DNA from: Hyphomicrobiales bacterium
GTDB taxonomy: Bacteria > Pseudomonadota > Alphaproteobacteria > Rhizobiales > Aestuariivirgaceae
Assembly: GCA_023266715.1 (NCBI GenBank)
Contig: JAHFPK010000043.1
Coordinates: 1 to 14,809 of the forward strand
Reading direction: 5' to 3'
Length of the DNA: 14,809 bases
Below the pieces are notes generated by a model. That model saw only the letters and a program-made list of their open reading frames with translations, was not told the origin of the DNA and did not search any database. Made by a program: the position numbers and the translations under genes. Every line of letters begins with the position of its first letter. Within the stretch, counting starts at the first letter, position 1. Of the stretch, positions 12,201 through 14,809 are shown in pieces.

Positions 12201-14809
12201 GGCGGCGAAGGCATGAAGGGCTACTACAACAAGATTGTGCCGTCCGTGGCCAACGACATCCTGAAGAAGCTGGGCGGCGGGCGAGTTGTAACTGAAGAGC
12301 TTGGAGTGCCGCGTGACGGTAGGGATGCGGCGACCCATATATCCGAGCAACCCGGCTTCACCATCACACCGGAAATGCGCGAGAACGCCATGGCCGGGCA
12401 GCCGCTGTTTTCCCGCCCCAGCCAGCCCGGTGGCGGCATGGCCTTGCGCGACCTGCAAGCCGTGGTTGATCGCGTGGCCAAGGGCTTCAAGAATCTGCCA
12501 AGGGTGCATGTCTTCGCATCGCCCGCTAATCTATCCACCGCTGACCAGACGCAGAAGGCATTGCGTGACTTCATCCGCAAGTCAGATGCCTGGGGAGATG
12601 TGGAGGGCGCCACCCATGACGGAGAAATTTACCTGTTTGCCTCCGGCATGGCTGATGAGTCGCGGGCAGAGCATGTGCTGGCAACGCATGAGATTACCCA
12701 CTTCGGCCTGCGTGGCACGCTGGGCAAGGAATTGGACGCCGCGCTTCAGCATGTGCTGCTGATGAACGCCAAGCTACGCAAGGCGGCCGTAAATAAAAGA
12801 ACGGCGCTTGGGCTGAAGTCTAATCTCGATGCCGTCGAGGAAGTGCTGGCGGATATACCCGATACCGAACTGGCCAAGTTGCGCGGCTGGCGCAAGGTGG
12901 TGCAGGTGGTGCGCAACTGGCTTAACAAGGCGGGCGCGAAGGCGCTGGCGGCGAAGCTGGATAAGTGGCTGAATGCCGGACTATCGGGGCAACAGCAAGC
13001 GGATTTATTCGTCGCCGATCTACTCGGTGCAGCGCGCGAATGGGTGCGCACCGGCAAGGGAGGGCATATCGGCATGGCCGCCATGGGCGGGACGAGGCTG
13101 GCGGAGCAGCGGCTGGCCGACGACCTTGCGGCACAGGAAAAATGGCTGGACAAGGAAGCCAGGGCGCGAGGCTACAAGAGCATCGATGCGCTGGCCGAAA
13201 AGAATTATCCGGTGTTCGAGAAGCTGGCGGCGCTGTGGCGTGATAAGCATCCGGTTGATGTGGCGCTGTTGTCGCGCAAGCATGGCTATCCGCTGGTATC
13301 TGGACGCGGCGACGAGACAGATCGTCCGATGTTTTCCCGCACCGCCGGGCAAGCGCAGCCGCAGCAAACTCCCGCCCAGCGCGCCGAAGACATCATCAAC
13401 AAGAAGTCGGCCGCACCAAGGCCATTGGATGCCGTGCTGCGCGGCATCACGCAGGCCGTAAAGATCGACCGCTTGACTCTGGCGACCTATAACAAAGCCG
13501 GGGCGTTGCTCGACCGTTACACCCCTGAGCAGATCAAGGCTGGGGTGGTATCTGACTACGGCATACCAGAGGCGGTGCTGGATCAGCGCGCCATCATGGA
13601 AGGCCACCAGCGCCAGGAAACGCGCGCCGCCGGCAAGCTGCTGGAAAGGTTATCGATGCTGACGCGGGCTGAAAGCCGCATCGCTTATATGTGGATGAAC
13701 AACGTCGATCCACAAGCCGCAGCTTACCTGGAACAACAACTGCCGCCTGAGTCGGTAGAGGCCATGAAGGAAATCCGACAGTTCATTGACCAGATGTCGA
13801 AAGAGGCCGTCACGCTGGGGCAACTGACGCCGGAAGCCTATGCACGCAACAAATTGGCCTACCTGCACCGTAGCTACATCAAGCATACTGCGGAACTGAC
13901 GACGGGCGAGACAAAAAGTCGCGCGCGCGCAATCACGGTTCTCGGCGACCAGTACAAGGGGCGCGGCATGACGGATGCTGTCAACATGGCGAAGATCAAG
14001 AGCGCCGCGCCAGAATGGTGGAACCGCAAACTCAAGGCGGGGCAGGCAGACAAGCAACTCAAGGGTGAGCAGTTCATTCGCCTTGAGCGGCGCGCGCATT
14101 CAGGTGAAGGCACGACTGTTCTACCCGGTATTGGTGACAGGTCAAAAGGGCGCCTGATGGAAGTCGCCTACTGGCCGGCGAGCGAGCCTATCCCGTCCAA
14201 ACTCTCAACGTGGGATAAGGCGGGGACTTGGGAAGTCCGCGATACCAAGGGCGCGAACCTGGTTCTCTGGCGTGACTTTACCAAGCAGGAGCGCGAGACC
14301 ATGGGTGAGATTGACGAAGTCCGCTACGCGATTGCCAAGACCCTGCACGGCATGATCCATGACGTTGAAACAGGGAAGTATCTGGAATGGCTGGCGCAAA
14401 ATTACGCCAAGAAAGAGGGCGAGACAATCGACGGCACGATTGTCGAAGCCTCCGAGAGCATGTTGAATACCTTCAAGCCCGGTGATTTGGTGCGCGTGCC
14501 AGACACATTGATTCGGGGCACCCAGGTGAAGAAATACGGCGCACTGGCCGGCCGCTACCTGCCAGGCCCGATCTGGAACGACGTGCGTCAGGTGATGGCT
14601 GTGCGCCACGCGCCGCTTGGCGAAACATTTGCCAAGATTCAGCGGGCATGGAAGATCAGTAAGACGGCCTTGTCGTCAGCGGTGCACACGAACAACGTCA
14701 TGGCGAACTTCGTCATGGCTGACTGGCACGATGTTACTGCCGGCCATGTACTCAAGGCGCTCAAACTGATGTCCTCAAAAGACGAAGCGGCGGCCGAGGT
14801 CATCGCGCG
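1461..14809 (+). CDS. Giant polyvalent phage protein (DdrB/DarB-like antirestriction fusion), 3' end outside window
   Basis: One frame runs from ATG 1461 to the window edge without a stop: 4,449 complete codons. Domains in order: N-terminal virion-type region (residues 1-580), DdrB-like ParB (about 585-770) with helical tail, low-complexity linker (about 920-1005), zeta-like P-loop kinase (about 1114-1373), long low-complexity linker (about 1373-1535), N6-adenine MTase-like domain (about 1542-1813), SNF2/DarB helicase (about 2344-2977), conserved GENYRE/EELQSDW block (about 3205-3613), HEITH zincin (about 3654-3864), and a large C-terminal region. This matches the 'polyvalent protein' class of phages and conjugative elements, whose member P1 DarB is packaged in the head and protects incoming DNA against type I restriction. 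Delivery with the phage genome and antirestriction are inferred. In P1, DdrB and DarB are separate proteins; here both lie in one frame. Three small ORFs are nested in the +1 frame inside its linkers. Confidence 0.95.
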   Translation, partial: MSQVDDFLAGRSPSSDEMSVDDFLSSAPEADRSVIDVVSGGIKSAWNAIPSSANRQRRSDVIDRANNLSKDAYESQQGTRSLPEGAQFDADTGRYTVPGRLVDFISEASNSASNLPEDFSAAWNAKGIGNDPKAVAENAAIMAQAKRNARPETDEFDKRYPLGIDSSTISSTAQSLPFSVLSMGDYLLAKAPALAAGLFTKGPIATPVLEVAGELSGMGATSRAAYNMDTAQLLGSLYVATNERFKKSKENPTGRDLTPDEFLVIASQPDVQEQVRKHGFAEAGFEAAGNLISSRAFGGALRPYFRKATADVAAKEIAADTGKLAFAKATAQSLGGELATETPTQIAQNQAETELGLQDGQPPEWSNPADWEKALGQVFWPVVGTAGLMGGAAKVVSAPLDAYASKRMADRLDRFINQGGHVAANDQQLDALYARTKEASALRPNDERLAASAKTVQDEIIRRTYSNEGFNPSRKNDLAAGEDTSALTADEFLGTPEKPTGTGDAPLTESEKALYAPKSLTALDRVGEIDNQLSMPDMPVDKADALIAERERITAGWPAQAKGADTTFSTETGARLGGHYALMESDDLTSSHDENLRPTPTYPVELQPRDRERHASELQVQQIVQKLEPARLGESADVATGAPIVGADGLVESGNARTIALKRVYQANGQKAENYKMFLRDNAPRLGITPEAIDAMKKPVLVRVRTTPVDRTEFARQANQATVARMSPSEQAKSDAAMIDSLDDLNPDEQGDFMSGSSRPFIRRFLARLPTTEQAGMIDASGQLSQAGYTRVRNAVLAKAYGDSPVLLRMVESLDDNTRNISKALLRVAPDVAKTREAVAEGALFNADITPDLMAAVEELSAIKERGGSVPDALAQAGMFGDKLTPEARDLLVFLDDNLRSPRRIAEFIQRYNEALAAAGNPNQGSLLGDATAPVKGDLMTAAKRGTNGDATEDTSGGQPGKDEGAGAEDKRQPTHAQGNRGGNEGDEAQAGTDVAARDRAAADFSQAMGDLGALLRDHAHVARMIPEDTPGLMDVLVRMFDAAIRLGYYDAKKATAYVKEQLRANPATKAIWNKIAATTYHKAARMAADNATGGLLPDSNAIPIDSSLTGKAAEIQSRFRDWVWNNLDEAIAQYQAANGNVLNTDEARKLSPDYHENAESRSLYSAAVHEPASWLIKKIYERELEKPTPDGKAPVVVFTAGGTGAGKTSSITEIASLNQIVRSAQIVYDTNMNGKDSSDLKIQQALKAGFDVRVIYVYRDPMDALVNGALPRAMNQKSQSYGRTVPISEHIKTHVGSSETINELADDYRNNERIQFIGVDNTRGKGGSRQVAVDGLPKLVHNGIELEAYHEAVRKEYEAGKISQAVLEGTLGKPAFGAQNAGRGNERPEGSRTQQTPNDERGFTEVHPSDHRRDKQPADAEGGLNEPQRKDGAASPEGQGTGVVQGTQRQRGDQRLREGQSGDNLFANDLFGAPDSAETRIQQDERPAGESGDNEQRDTGGTRNRAGRATGVPAGRDIPAKSGRNYRFGDGDLSYAGSWPVKARQNVEAVELVKKLEAEGRQATPEEQAVLAKFIGWGASEIRNKIFTPKPWELDKVWRGLRDRVYDALTTEEWAAAERSTQYAHYTSRAVVQSMWKAMERMGFKGGAILEPGAGIGVFPGLMDAGMATNSIYTGIEFDNVTGAILKHLFPDERIIVESFVDSALPDEFYDVAIGNPPFANIPILSDPRYKKLAFSLHDYFFAKSIDKVKPGGLMVYVTSRYTMDKQGDKARKYLSERADLVGAIRLPQTAFQKNAGTEVVTDVLFLRKPLPNEGKQRTGTGLYLMNLNRNQETVGEPILMLHDWTQLQEVQTPKGPAMVNEYFAAHPEMVLGTHSLASSRYSKTEYTVLPKDGDIEAQFAAAVENLPKDIYRATGNAAEAAQVREIDFNPKAKKEGNYYLSDAGVLMQRENGVGVRADTGKGEKTVALLKDYIGLRDALLQSHYDQLNNGAWEASLQALQKAYRSFTKKHGNILQNKAFERVTQRKDEDTGETIEDTSTWRRFDLLNKINDDPDYTLVESLETLNEETGEIKPSAWLSGRVLKKPIAPKIETPHDALLSSLNDTGKVDIPLIARRMGISEQDAIGALGTAIYESPSDGWQMADEYLSGNVKKKLKEAQEAVKTDRRYERNIEALIVAQPAPVAPSDITAAIGMTWIPASDYEKFLKEKTGVSARVTHNEHTGQWTVEATAGGQTEAATSEWGTLDRNAAELLQHALSGNPIRITRTEGTGSNKKTVFDAAATEAANQKLAQMREAFAGWLWQDGQRADELTKVYNDKFNTTVARSFDGRHLTLPGTTATIKVFDHVKRGAWRIIQTGNTYLAHAVGAGKTWASVISAMEQKRLGLIQKPMMVVPNHMLQQFAREWLQLYPAARLMVADEKQFHTDNRRRFVSRVALSDVDGVIITHSALKLLDLDPEFKQKMITEQLDYLRAALEESGGEEGKHSRDPKVRDIQNRIEKMEQKLDAAMSSEGKDKNVRFDQLGVDMLYVDEAHEFRKLSFVTQRQVKGIDSSGSDRAFDLYMKSRWLEQKKPGRSLVMMSGTPITNTLAELYSVQRFMAPQALEDRGLQDFDAWSAMFGQENTEIESDASGKYMPVTRFTKFVNVPEMTQMFREFSDVLTADHLAEMLGDERPKVKGGSRNLIITPQTADYTDYKAELAQRLEASRAWKPSQDEPNNPDPIIRIIGDGRLAAIDMRFINPSLPSDPGSKLNQMIDGVIEVYQRTADIEYLGKDGKPEPDKGGAQMVFSDLGFGAGVTEHRGFNARAWMEKRLRDAGIPAKHVAFMGDYKKSTAKLKLFKDVNAGLVRILVGSSKNMGTGVNAQQRLVALSHLDTPWYPADLEQREGRIIRQGNKNPLVEIYAYSTKGSYDTVMWQMLASKQQFIDQALSGDTSIRAIDDLSDASQFQIATAMTAGDPRAIQLAGIKADISKYQRLFRAHEETRLRLRQDYDLAGQMIDSANRQMPDAEKMSGLVQDLSGENFKAKADGKTFDKRKEWGEALLGSLKENASRGKEGRIKVGEISGLPVEFVGQIVRDFDGKVKEYSTYLALTPGADSYILARDPNDDAVGMSMRATNTLSTLARKPAELKQRIEDAKAKRAALEHRLDAKFQFSDELSSRIKEAEALETAMVEDGKDAAVGDDVANETPRLSRGTGGHGESLTPFYSELSRQVDNLKMNAAPAKGWKDTIKGLVAKGAIKQAEVEATGLNDWLDLQQGKVSKEQIQTFLKNNGVRVQDVMLGGHGLTAEEEARYLELNGMNNRGELSGKKNKSARDEYFALRDKRDEETTKFSGYQLHGGENYRELLLTLPKSTLPDGWRIEETPEGKFAIYNENGSHLGTWPTRSDAEKSQGKQAGGKGFFSSHFDQPNILAHVRFNERTDAEGKKVLFIEELQSDWAQKGRKEGFNIPIIMPDGTTRMLTSGIPTAPFVGKTEAWTALALKRMIRYAAENGFDRVAWTTGEQQAARYDLSKHIDSLHYDPYNKQLSARKGNQQVLKEQGVTPEKIADYVGKDAAKKLLETKLNGAGNHELKGLALQVGGEGMKGYYNKIVPSVANDILKKLGGGRVVTEELGVPRDGRDAATHISEQPGFTITPEMRENAMAGQPLFSRPSQPGGGMALRDLQAVVDRVAKGFKNLPRVHVFASPANLSTADQTQKALRDFIRKSDAWGDVEGATHDGEIYLFASGMADESRAEHVLATHEITHFGLRGTLGKELDAALQHVLLMNAKLRKAAVNKRTALGLKSNLDAVEEVLADIPDTELAKLRGWRKVVQVVRNWLNKAGAKALAAKLDKWLNAGLSGQQQADLFVADLLGAAREWVRTGKGGHIGMAAMGGTRLAEQRLADDLAAQEKWLDKEARARGYKSIDALAEKNYPVFEKLAALWRDKHPVDVALLSRKHGYPLVSGRGDETDRPMFSRTAGQAQPQQTPAQRAEDIINKKSAAPRPLDAVLRGITQAVKIDRLTLATYNKAGALLDRYTPEQIKAGVVSDYGIPEAVLDQRAIMEGHQRQETRAAGKLLERLSMLTRAESRIAYMWMNNVDPQAAAYLEQQLPPESVEAMKEIRQFIDQMSKEAVTLGQLTPEAYARNKLAYLHRSYIKHTAELTTGETKSRARAITVLGDQYKGRGMTDAVNMAKIKSAAPEWWNRKLKAGQADKQLKGEQFIRLERRAHSGEGTTVLPGIGDRSKGRLMEVAYWPASEPIPSKLSTWDKAGTWEVRDTKGANLVLWRDFTKQERETMGEIDEVRYAIAKTLHGMIHDVETGKYLEWLAQNYAKKEGETIDGTIVEASESMLNTFKPGDLVRVPDTLIRGTQVKKYGALAGRYLPGPIWNDVRQVMAVRHAPLGETFAKIQRAWKISKTALSSAVHTNNVMANFVMADWHDVTAGHVLKALKLMSSKDEAAAEVIA
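3213..3770 (+). other. DdrB-like ParB superfamily domain
   Basis: Residues about 585-770. The core has ELQPRDRER, then GAPIVGADG (641-649) and ESGNARTIAL (652-661), the characteristic block of DdrB-type ParB-fold domains, equivalent to the GNxR motif of ParB/Srx-like proteins. A second conserved stretch, QANQATVARMSPSEQA, begins near residue 717. Family knowledge: ParB-fold domains bind or cut DNA or use nucleotides, and in phage polyvalent proteins they are proposed to act on DNA after injection. A helical tail (about 771-919) follows. The family call is secure; the biochemical activity is not known. Confidence 0.85.
4294..4298 (+). promoter_or_regulatory. Shine-Dalgarno sequence before nested ORF nsoA
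   Basis: GAGGA ends 4 bases before ATG 4303. It lies inside the giant gene and serves only the +1 frame. An in-frame stop (TGA 4279-4281) just upstream leaves ATG 4303 as the only start codon of this short frame. Confidence 0.55.
4303..4446 (+). CDS. Nested small ORF 'nsoA' (47 aa, working label), +1 frame inside giant gene
   Basis: ATG 4303 to TAG 4444-4446 encodes 47 residues, beginning METLPKTPAGDSLEK and ending AMKAMKPKPEQM. It is basic (10 Lys/Arg, 4 Asp/Glu) and mostly helical. A Shine-Dalgarno site (GAGGA) sits at good spacing. A hand count gives G or C at the third position in 38 of 47 codons, against about 22 of 48 in the giant frame over the same bases, which is the opposite of what a shadow frame shows. 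The giant protein here (residues 948-996) is a Gly/Asp/Glu/Gln linker between the ParB-like region and the zeta-like kinase. I recognise no family. It is too short for a firm call; chance remains possible. Confidence 0.6.
   Translation: METLPKTPAGDSLEKTRGLVQKINGNPRMRKAIAAAMKAMKPKPEQM
4800..5580 (+). other. Zeta-toxin-like P-loop kinase domain
   Basis: Residues about 1114-1373. Walker A is GGTGAGKTS (1202-1210), preceded by a beta-strand VVVFTA. Asp1230 in IVYDTNMNG and Arg1260-Asp1261-Pro1262 in VYVYRDP follow, the layout seen in zeta-type domains of phage polyvalent proteins. Free-standing zeta toxins phosphorylate UDP-N-acetylglucosamine and are held in check by epsilon antitoxins. Polyvalent versions lack a known partner and their substrate is unknown. 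Nested ORFs lie just before (nsoA) and at the end of (nsoB, nsoC) this domain. Part of its DNA is distinctly AT-richer than the flanks. The P-loop family call is strong; toxin activity is inference. Confidence 0.85.
5501..5505 (+). promoter_or_regulatory. Strong Shine-Dalgarno sequence before nested ORF nsoB
   Basis: GGAGG with 6 bases (CATACC) before ATG 5512, near-ideal spacing. It decides the start of nsoB in favour of ATG 5512 over the upstream TTG at 5461 in the same frame. Confidence 0.65.
5512..5736 (+). CDS. Nested ORF 'nsoB' (74 aa, working label), +1 frame inside giant gene
   Basis: ATG 5512 to TAA 5734-5736. The frame is open further upstream to TTG 5461, but GGAGG six bases before ATG 5512 supports that start. 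The product begins MKPSERNMKPEKSAK, is basic, and has a central helical segment (LSESQLLALRTPEEVMRDL). Hand count: G or C at third position in 50 of 74 codons, against about half in the giant frame. The giant protein changes here from the zeta kinase C-terminus to a Gly/Gln/Arg/Glu-rich linker. The stop codon directly abuts the nsoC ATG, so the two are probably translationally coupled. I do not recognise a family. A role as partner or regulator of the adjacent zeta-like domain is speculation from position. Confidence 0.7.
   Translation: MKPSERNMKPEKSAKLSSKGLSESQLLALRTPEEVMRDLKEAGRNRPRMTKEASRKFTQAIIGAINNQPMPKGD
5726..5731 (+). promoter_or_regulatory. Shine-Dalgarno sequence before nested ORF nsoC
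   Basis: AGGGGG with 5 bases before ATG 5737. It overlaps the last codons of nsoB, as expected for a coupled pair. Confidence 0.6.
5737..6063 (+). CDS. Nested ORF 'nsoC' (108 aa, working label), +1 frame inside giant gene
   Basis: ATG 5737, immediately after the nsoB stop, to TAA 6061-6063; 108 residues. Residues 1-85 look like a compact helical domain (NEKMVRQALKDKAPGLFKEL, then FVKDRAETISSLTISLAHQI, then EKVGIMNSAIQAAREIVLAE), followed by a polar acidic tail rich in Ser, Thr, Glu and Gln. Hand count: G or C at third position in 83 of 108 codons, against about 40% in the giant frame, the clearest of the three nested cases. It ends about 30 bases before the conserved start of the MTase domain of the giant protein, so it fills the inter-domain linker. 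No signal peptide or membrane segment. I do not recognise the family; a small helical binding protein or antitoxin-like partner is only a guess from size and position. Confidence 0.75.
   Translation: MSLNEKMVRQALKDKAPGLFKELSASGEINAFVKDRAETISSLTISLAHQIAPKHGYNKTNDPLEKVGIMNSAIQAAREIVLAEQLEFPPDETSQPSQEETTGSETAT
6084..6899 (+). other. N6-adenine methyltransferase-like domain (DarB N-terminal type)
   Basis: Residues about 1542-1813. SAM-binding motif I is EPGAGIGVF (1652-1660) and catalytic motif IV is NPPF (1717-1720), the signature of N6-adenine DNA methyltransferases. The lead-in (FIGWGA, about residue 1582) and the later TSRYTMDK stretch are typical of DarB-like MTase-helicase proteins. Both motifs are intact, so it could be active, unlike many degenerate phage copies. 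No cognate restriction nuclease is visible nearby, which fits antirestriction rather than restriction-modification. There is no ATG, GTG or TTG in frame between about 5490 and 6353, so this domain cannot easily be made as a separate protein. Confidence 0.88.
6900..8489 (+). other. Inter-domain region between MTase and helicase
   Basis: Residues about 1814-2343. This mixed alpha/beta region joins the two catalytic domains in DarB-like proteins. It includes a helical segment near residues 1965-2020, a possible winged-helix-like stretch (VDIPLIARRMGISEQDAIGA, near 2110-2130) and beta-rich segments near 2215-2260 (TGQWTVEATAGG). No catalytic motif is visible. Target recognition for the MTase is a reasonable guess only. 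Confidence 0.5.
8490..10391 (+). other. SNF2-type superfamily 2 helicase/translocase domain (DarB-like)
   Basis: Residues about 2344-2977. Walker A is VGAGKT (GAGKT at 2368-2372), Walker B is DEAH (2532-2535), motif III is SGTP (2582-2585) and motif VI is QREGRIIRQGN (2885-2895) with both arginines. A charged, probably coiled-coil insertion lies between Walker A and DEAH (about 2475-2515). The family translocates on double-stranded DNA using ATP. In P1, DarB protects DNA in cis from type I restriction enzymes. Fused to the MTase it could modify incoming DNA while moving along it, which is inference. All key ATPase residues that I can place are present. Confidence 0.9.
10392..11072 (+). other. 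Post-helicase region ending in a linker with PRLSR
   Basis: Residues about 2978-3204. Largely helical, with a beta-type middle part (GRIKVGEISGLPVEFVGQ, near 3057-3074), as commonly follows the helicase in DarB-like proteins. A coiled segment (about 3130-3175) leads to an acidic linker with PRLSR (3190-3194), the first of three similar junction motifs. No enzymatic motif is seen. Confidence 0.5.
11073..12299 (+). other. Conserved phage large-protein block with GGENYRE and EELQSDW motifs
   Basis: Residues about 3205-3613. It starts at PFYSEL and contains GGENYRE (3340-3346), HFDQPNILAHVRFNERT (near 3413), EELQSDW (3433-3439) and TTGEQQAARYDLSK (near 3508). I recognise this series as recurring in large phage and prophage proteins of proteobacteria, where it is annotated as a polyvalent-protein-associated region. 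The conserved Glu, Asp, Trp and Arg residues look like an active site, but I know of no established activity. A short AT-rich stretch with an A8 run lies at 11388-11395. Confidence 0.7.
12420..13050 (+). other. Zincin-type metallopeptidase domain
   Basis: Residues about 3654-3864. The zinc motif HEITH (3743-3747) sits in ATHEITHFGLRG, with Glu3793/3794 about 46 residues on as possible third ligands. A preceding strand, GEIYLFA, matches the edge strand normally found before HExxH in this family. Metallopeptidase domains of this kind are common in phage polyvalent proteins. They may cut host proteins or process the polyprotein itself; neither is shown here. The domain is bracketed by PLFSR (3648-3652) and PMFSR (3956-3960). 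Confidence 0.82.
13051..14809 (+). other. C-terminal region of giant protein (large polyvalent-protein type), incomplete
   Basis: Residues about 3865 to 4449, cut by the window edge. After PMFSR (3956-3960) and a Gln/Pro/Ala linker the sequence is mainly helical, with blocks I recognise from other large phage proteins: IAYMWMN, RLERRAHSGEGT, EVAYWPASEPIP, LWRDFTK, MGEIDEVRYAIAKT, and near the edge SAVHTNNVMANFVMADWHDV. The last block normally precedes a C-terminal domain of the LPD38 type, which would lie outside this window. Function unknown. Confidence 0.6.

Noticed and set aside
12973..13461. 162-codon + strand ORF in the same relative frame as the nested genes
   Set aside because: Very rich in Arg, Trp, Cys, Ser and Pro, and the giant frame is a normal protein region here rather than a low-complexity linker. 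It lacks the features that support nsoA, nsoB and nsoC.
13020..13607. 195-codon ORF on the - strand
   Set aside because: Antisense to the end of the metallopeptidase region. No family resemblance and no ribosome site that I could see; treated as a shadow.
13975..14157. 60-codon + strand ORF ending in a TGATG overlap with a giant-frame ATG
   Set aside because: The giant frame carries well-conserved phage blocks (RLERRAHSGEGT, EVAYWPASEP) across this stretch, and the ORF has no strong ribosome site.

Overview
The window is a near fully coding stretch of tailed-phage or prophage DNA, read entirely on the + strand. By eye it is roughly 57-59% GC with strongly G/C-biased third codon positions, which fits a proteobacterial host; the host cannot be fixed further. 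There is one gene gap (1410-1460) and no stretch over 300 bases without a gene. I saw no tRNA, rRNA, CRISPR array, insertion sequence, integrase or attachment site.

Layout: (1) bases 3-1409 are the C-terminal 468 codons of a gene that begins upstream. It is a helix- and coil-rich protein, probably an internal virion or other structural protein. (2) From ATG 1461 one reading frame stays open to the window end, at least 4,449 codons with no stop in sight. It is a giant 'polyvalent' phage protein of the DdrB/DarB type. In order it carries an N-terminal virion-type region, a DdrB-like ParB domain, a zeta-toxin-like P-loop kinase, an N6-adenine methyltransferase-like domain, a DarB-type SNF2 helicase, a conserved phage block of unknown fold, a zincin metallopeptidase (HEITH) and a C-terminal region like that of other large phage proteins. 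Known relatives such as phage P1 DarB are packaged in the virion, enter with the DNA and protect it from host restriction; that role is inferred here.

The most unusual observation is nested coding. Three small ORFs lie in the +1 frame inside the giant gene: nsoA (4303-4446, 47 aa), nsoB (5512-5736, 74 aa) and nsoC (5737-6063, 108 aa). These are working labels used only here. Each has its own Shine-Dalgarno sequence, each sits in a low-complexity inter-domain linker of the giant protein, and in each the G/C third-position bias moves from the giant frame to the nested frame. The arrangement looks like an ancestral operon (ParB-like, nsoA, zeta kinase, nsoB, nsoC, DarB-like MTase-helicase) that collapsed into one giant reading frame while the small genes survived in the alternate frame. 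Because they flank the zeta-like kinase, an antitoxin or regulator role is one testable idea.

A second pattern is a repeated Pro-x-[Leu/Phe]-Ser-Arg motif at three successive domain junctions around the metallopeptidase, which could mark processing sites.
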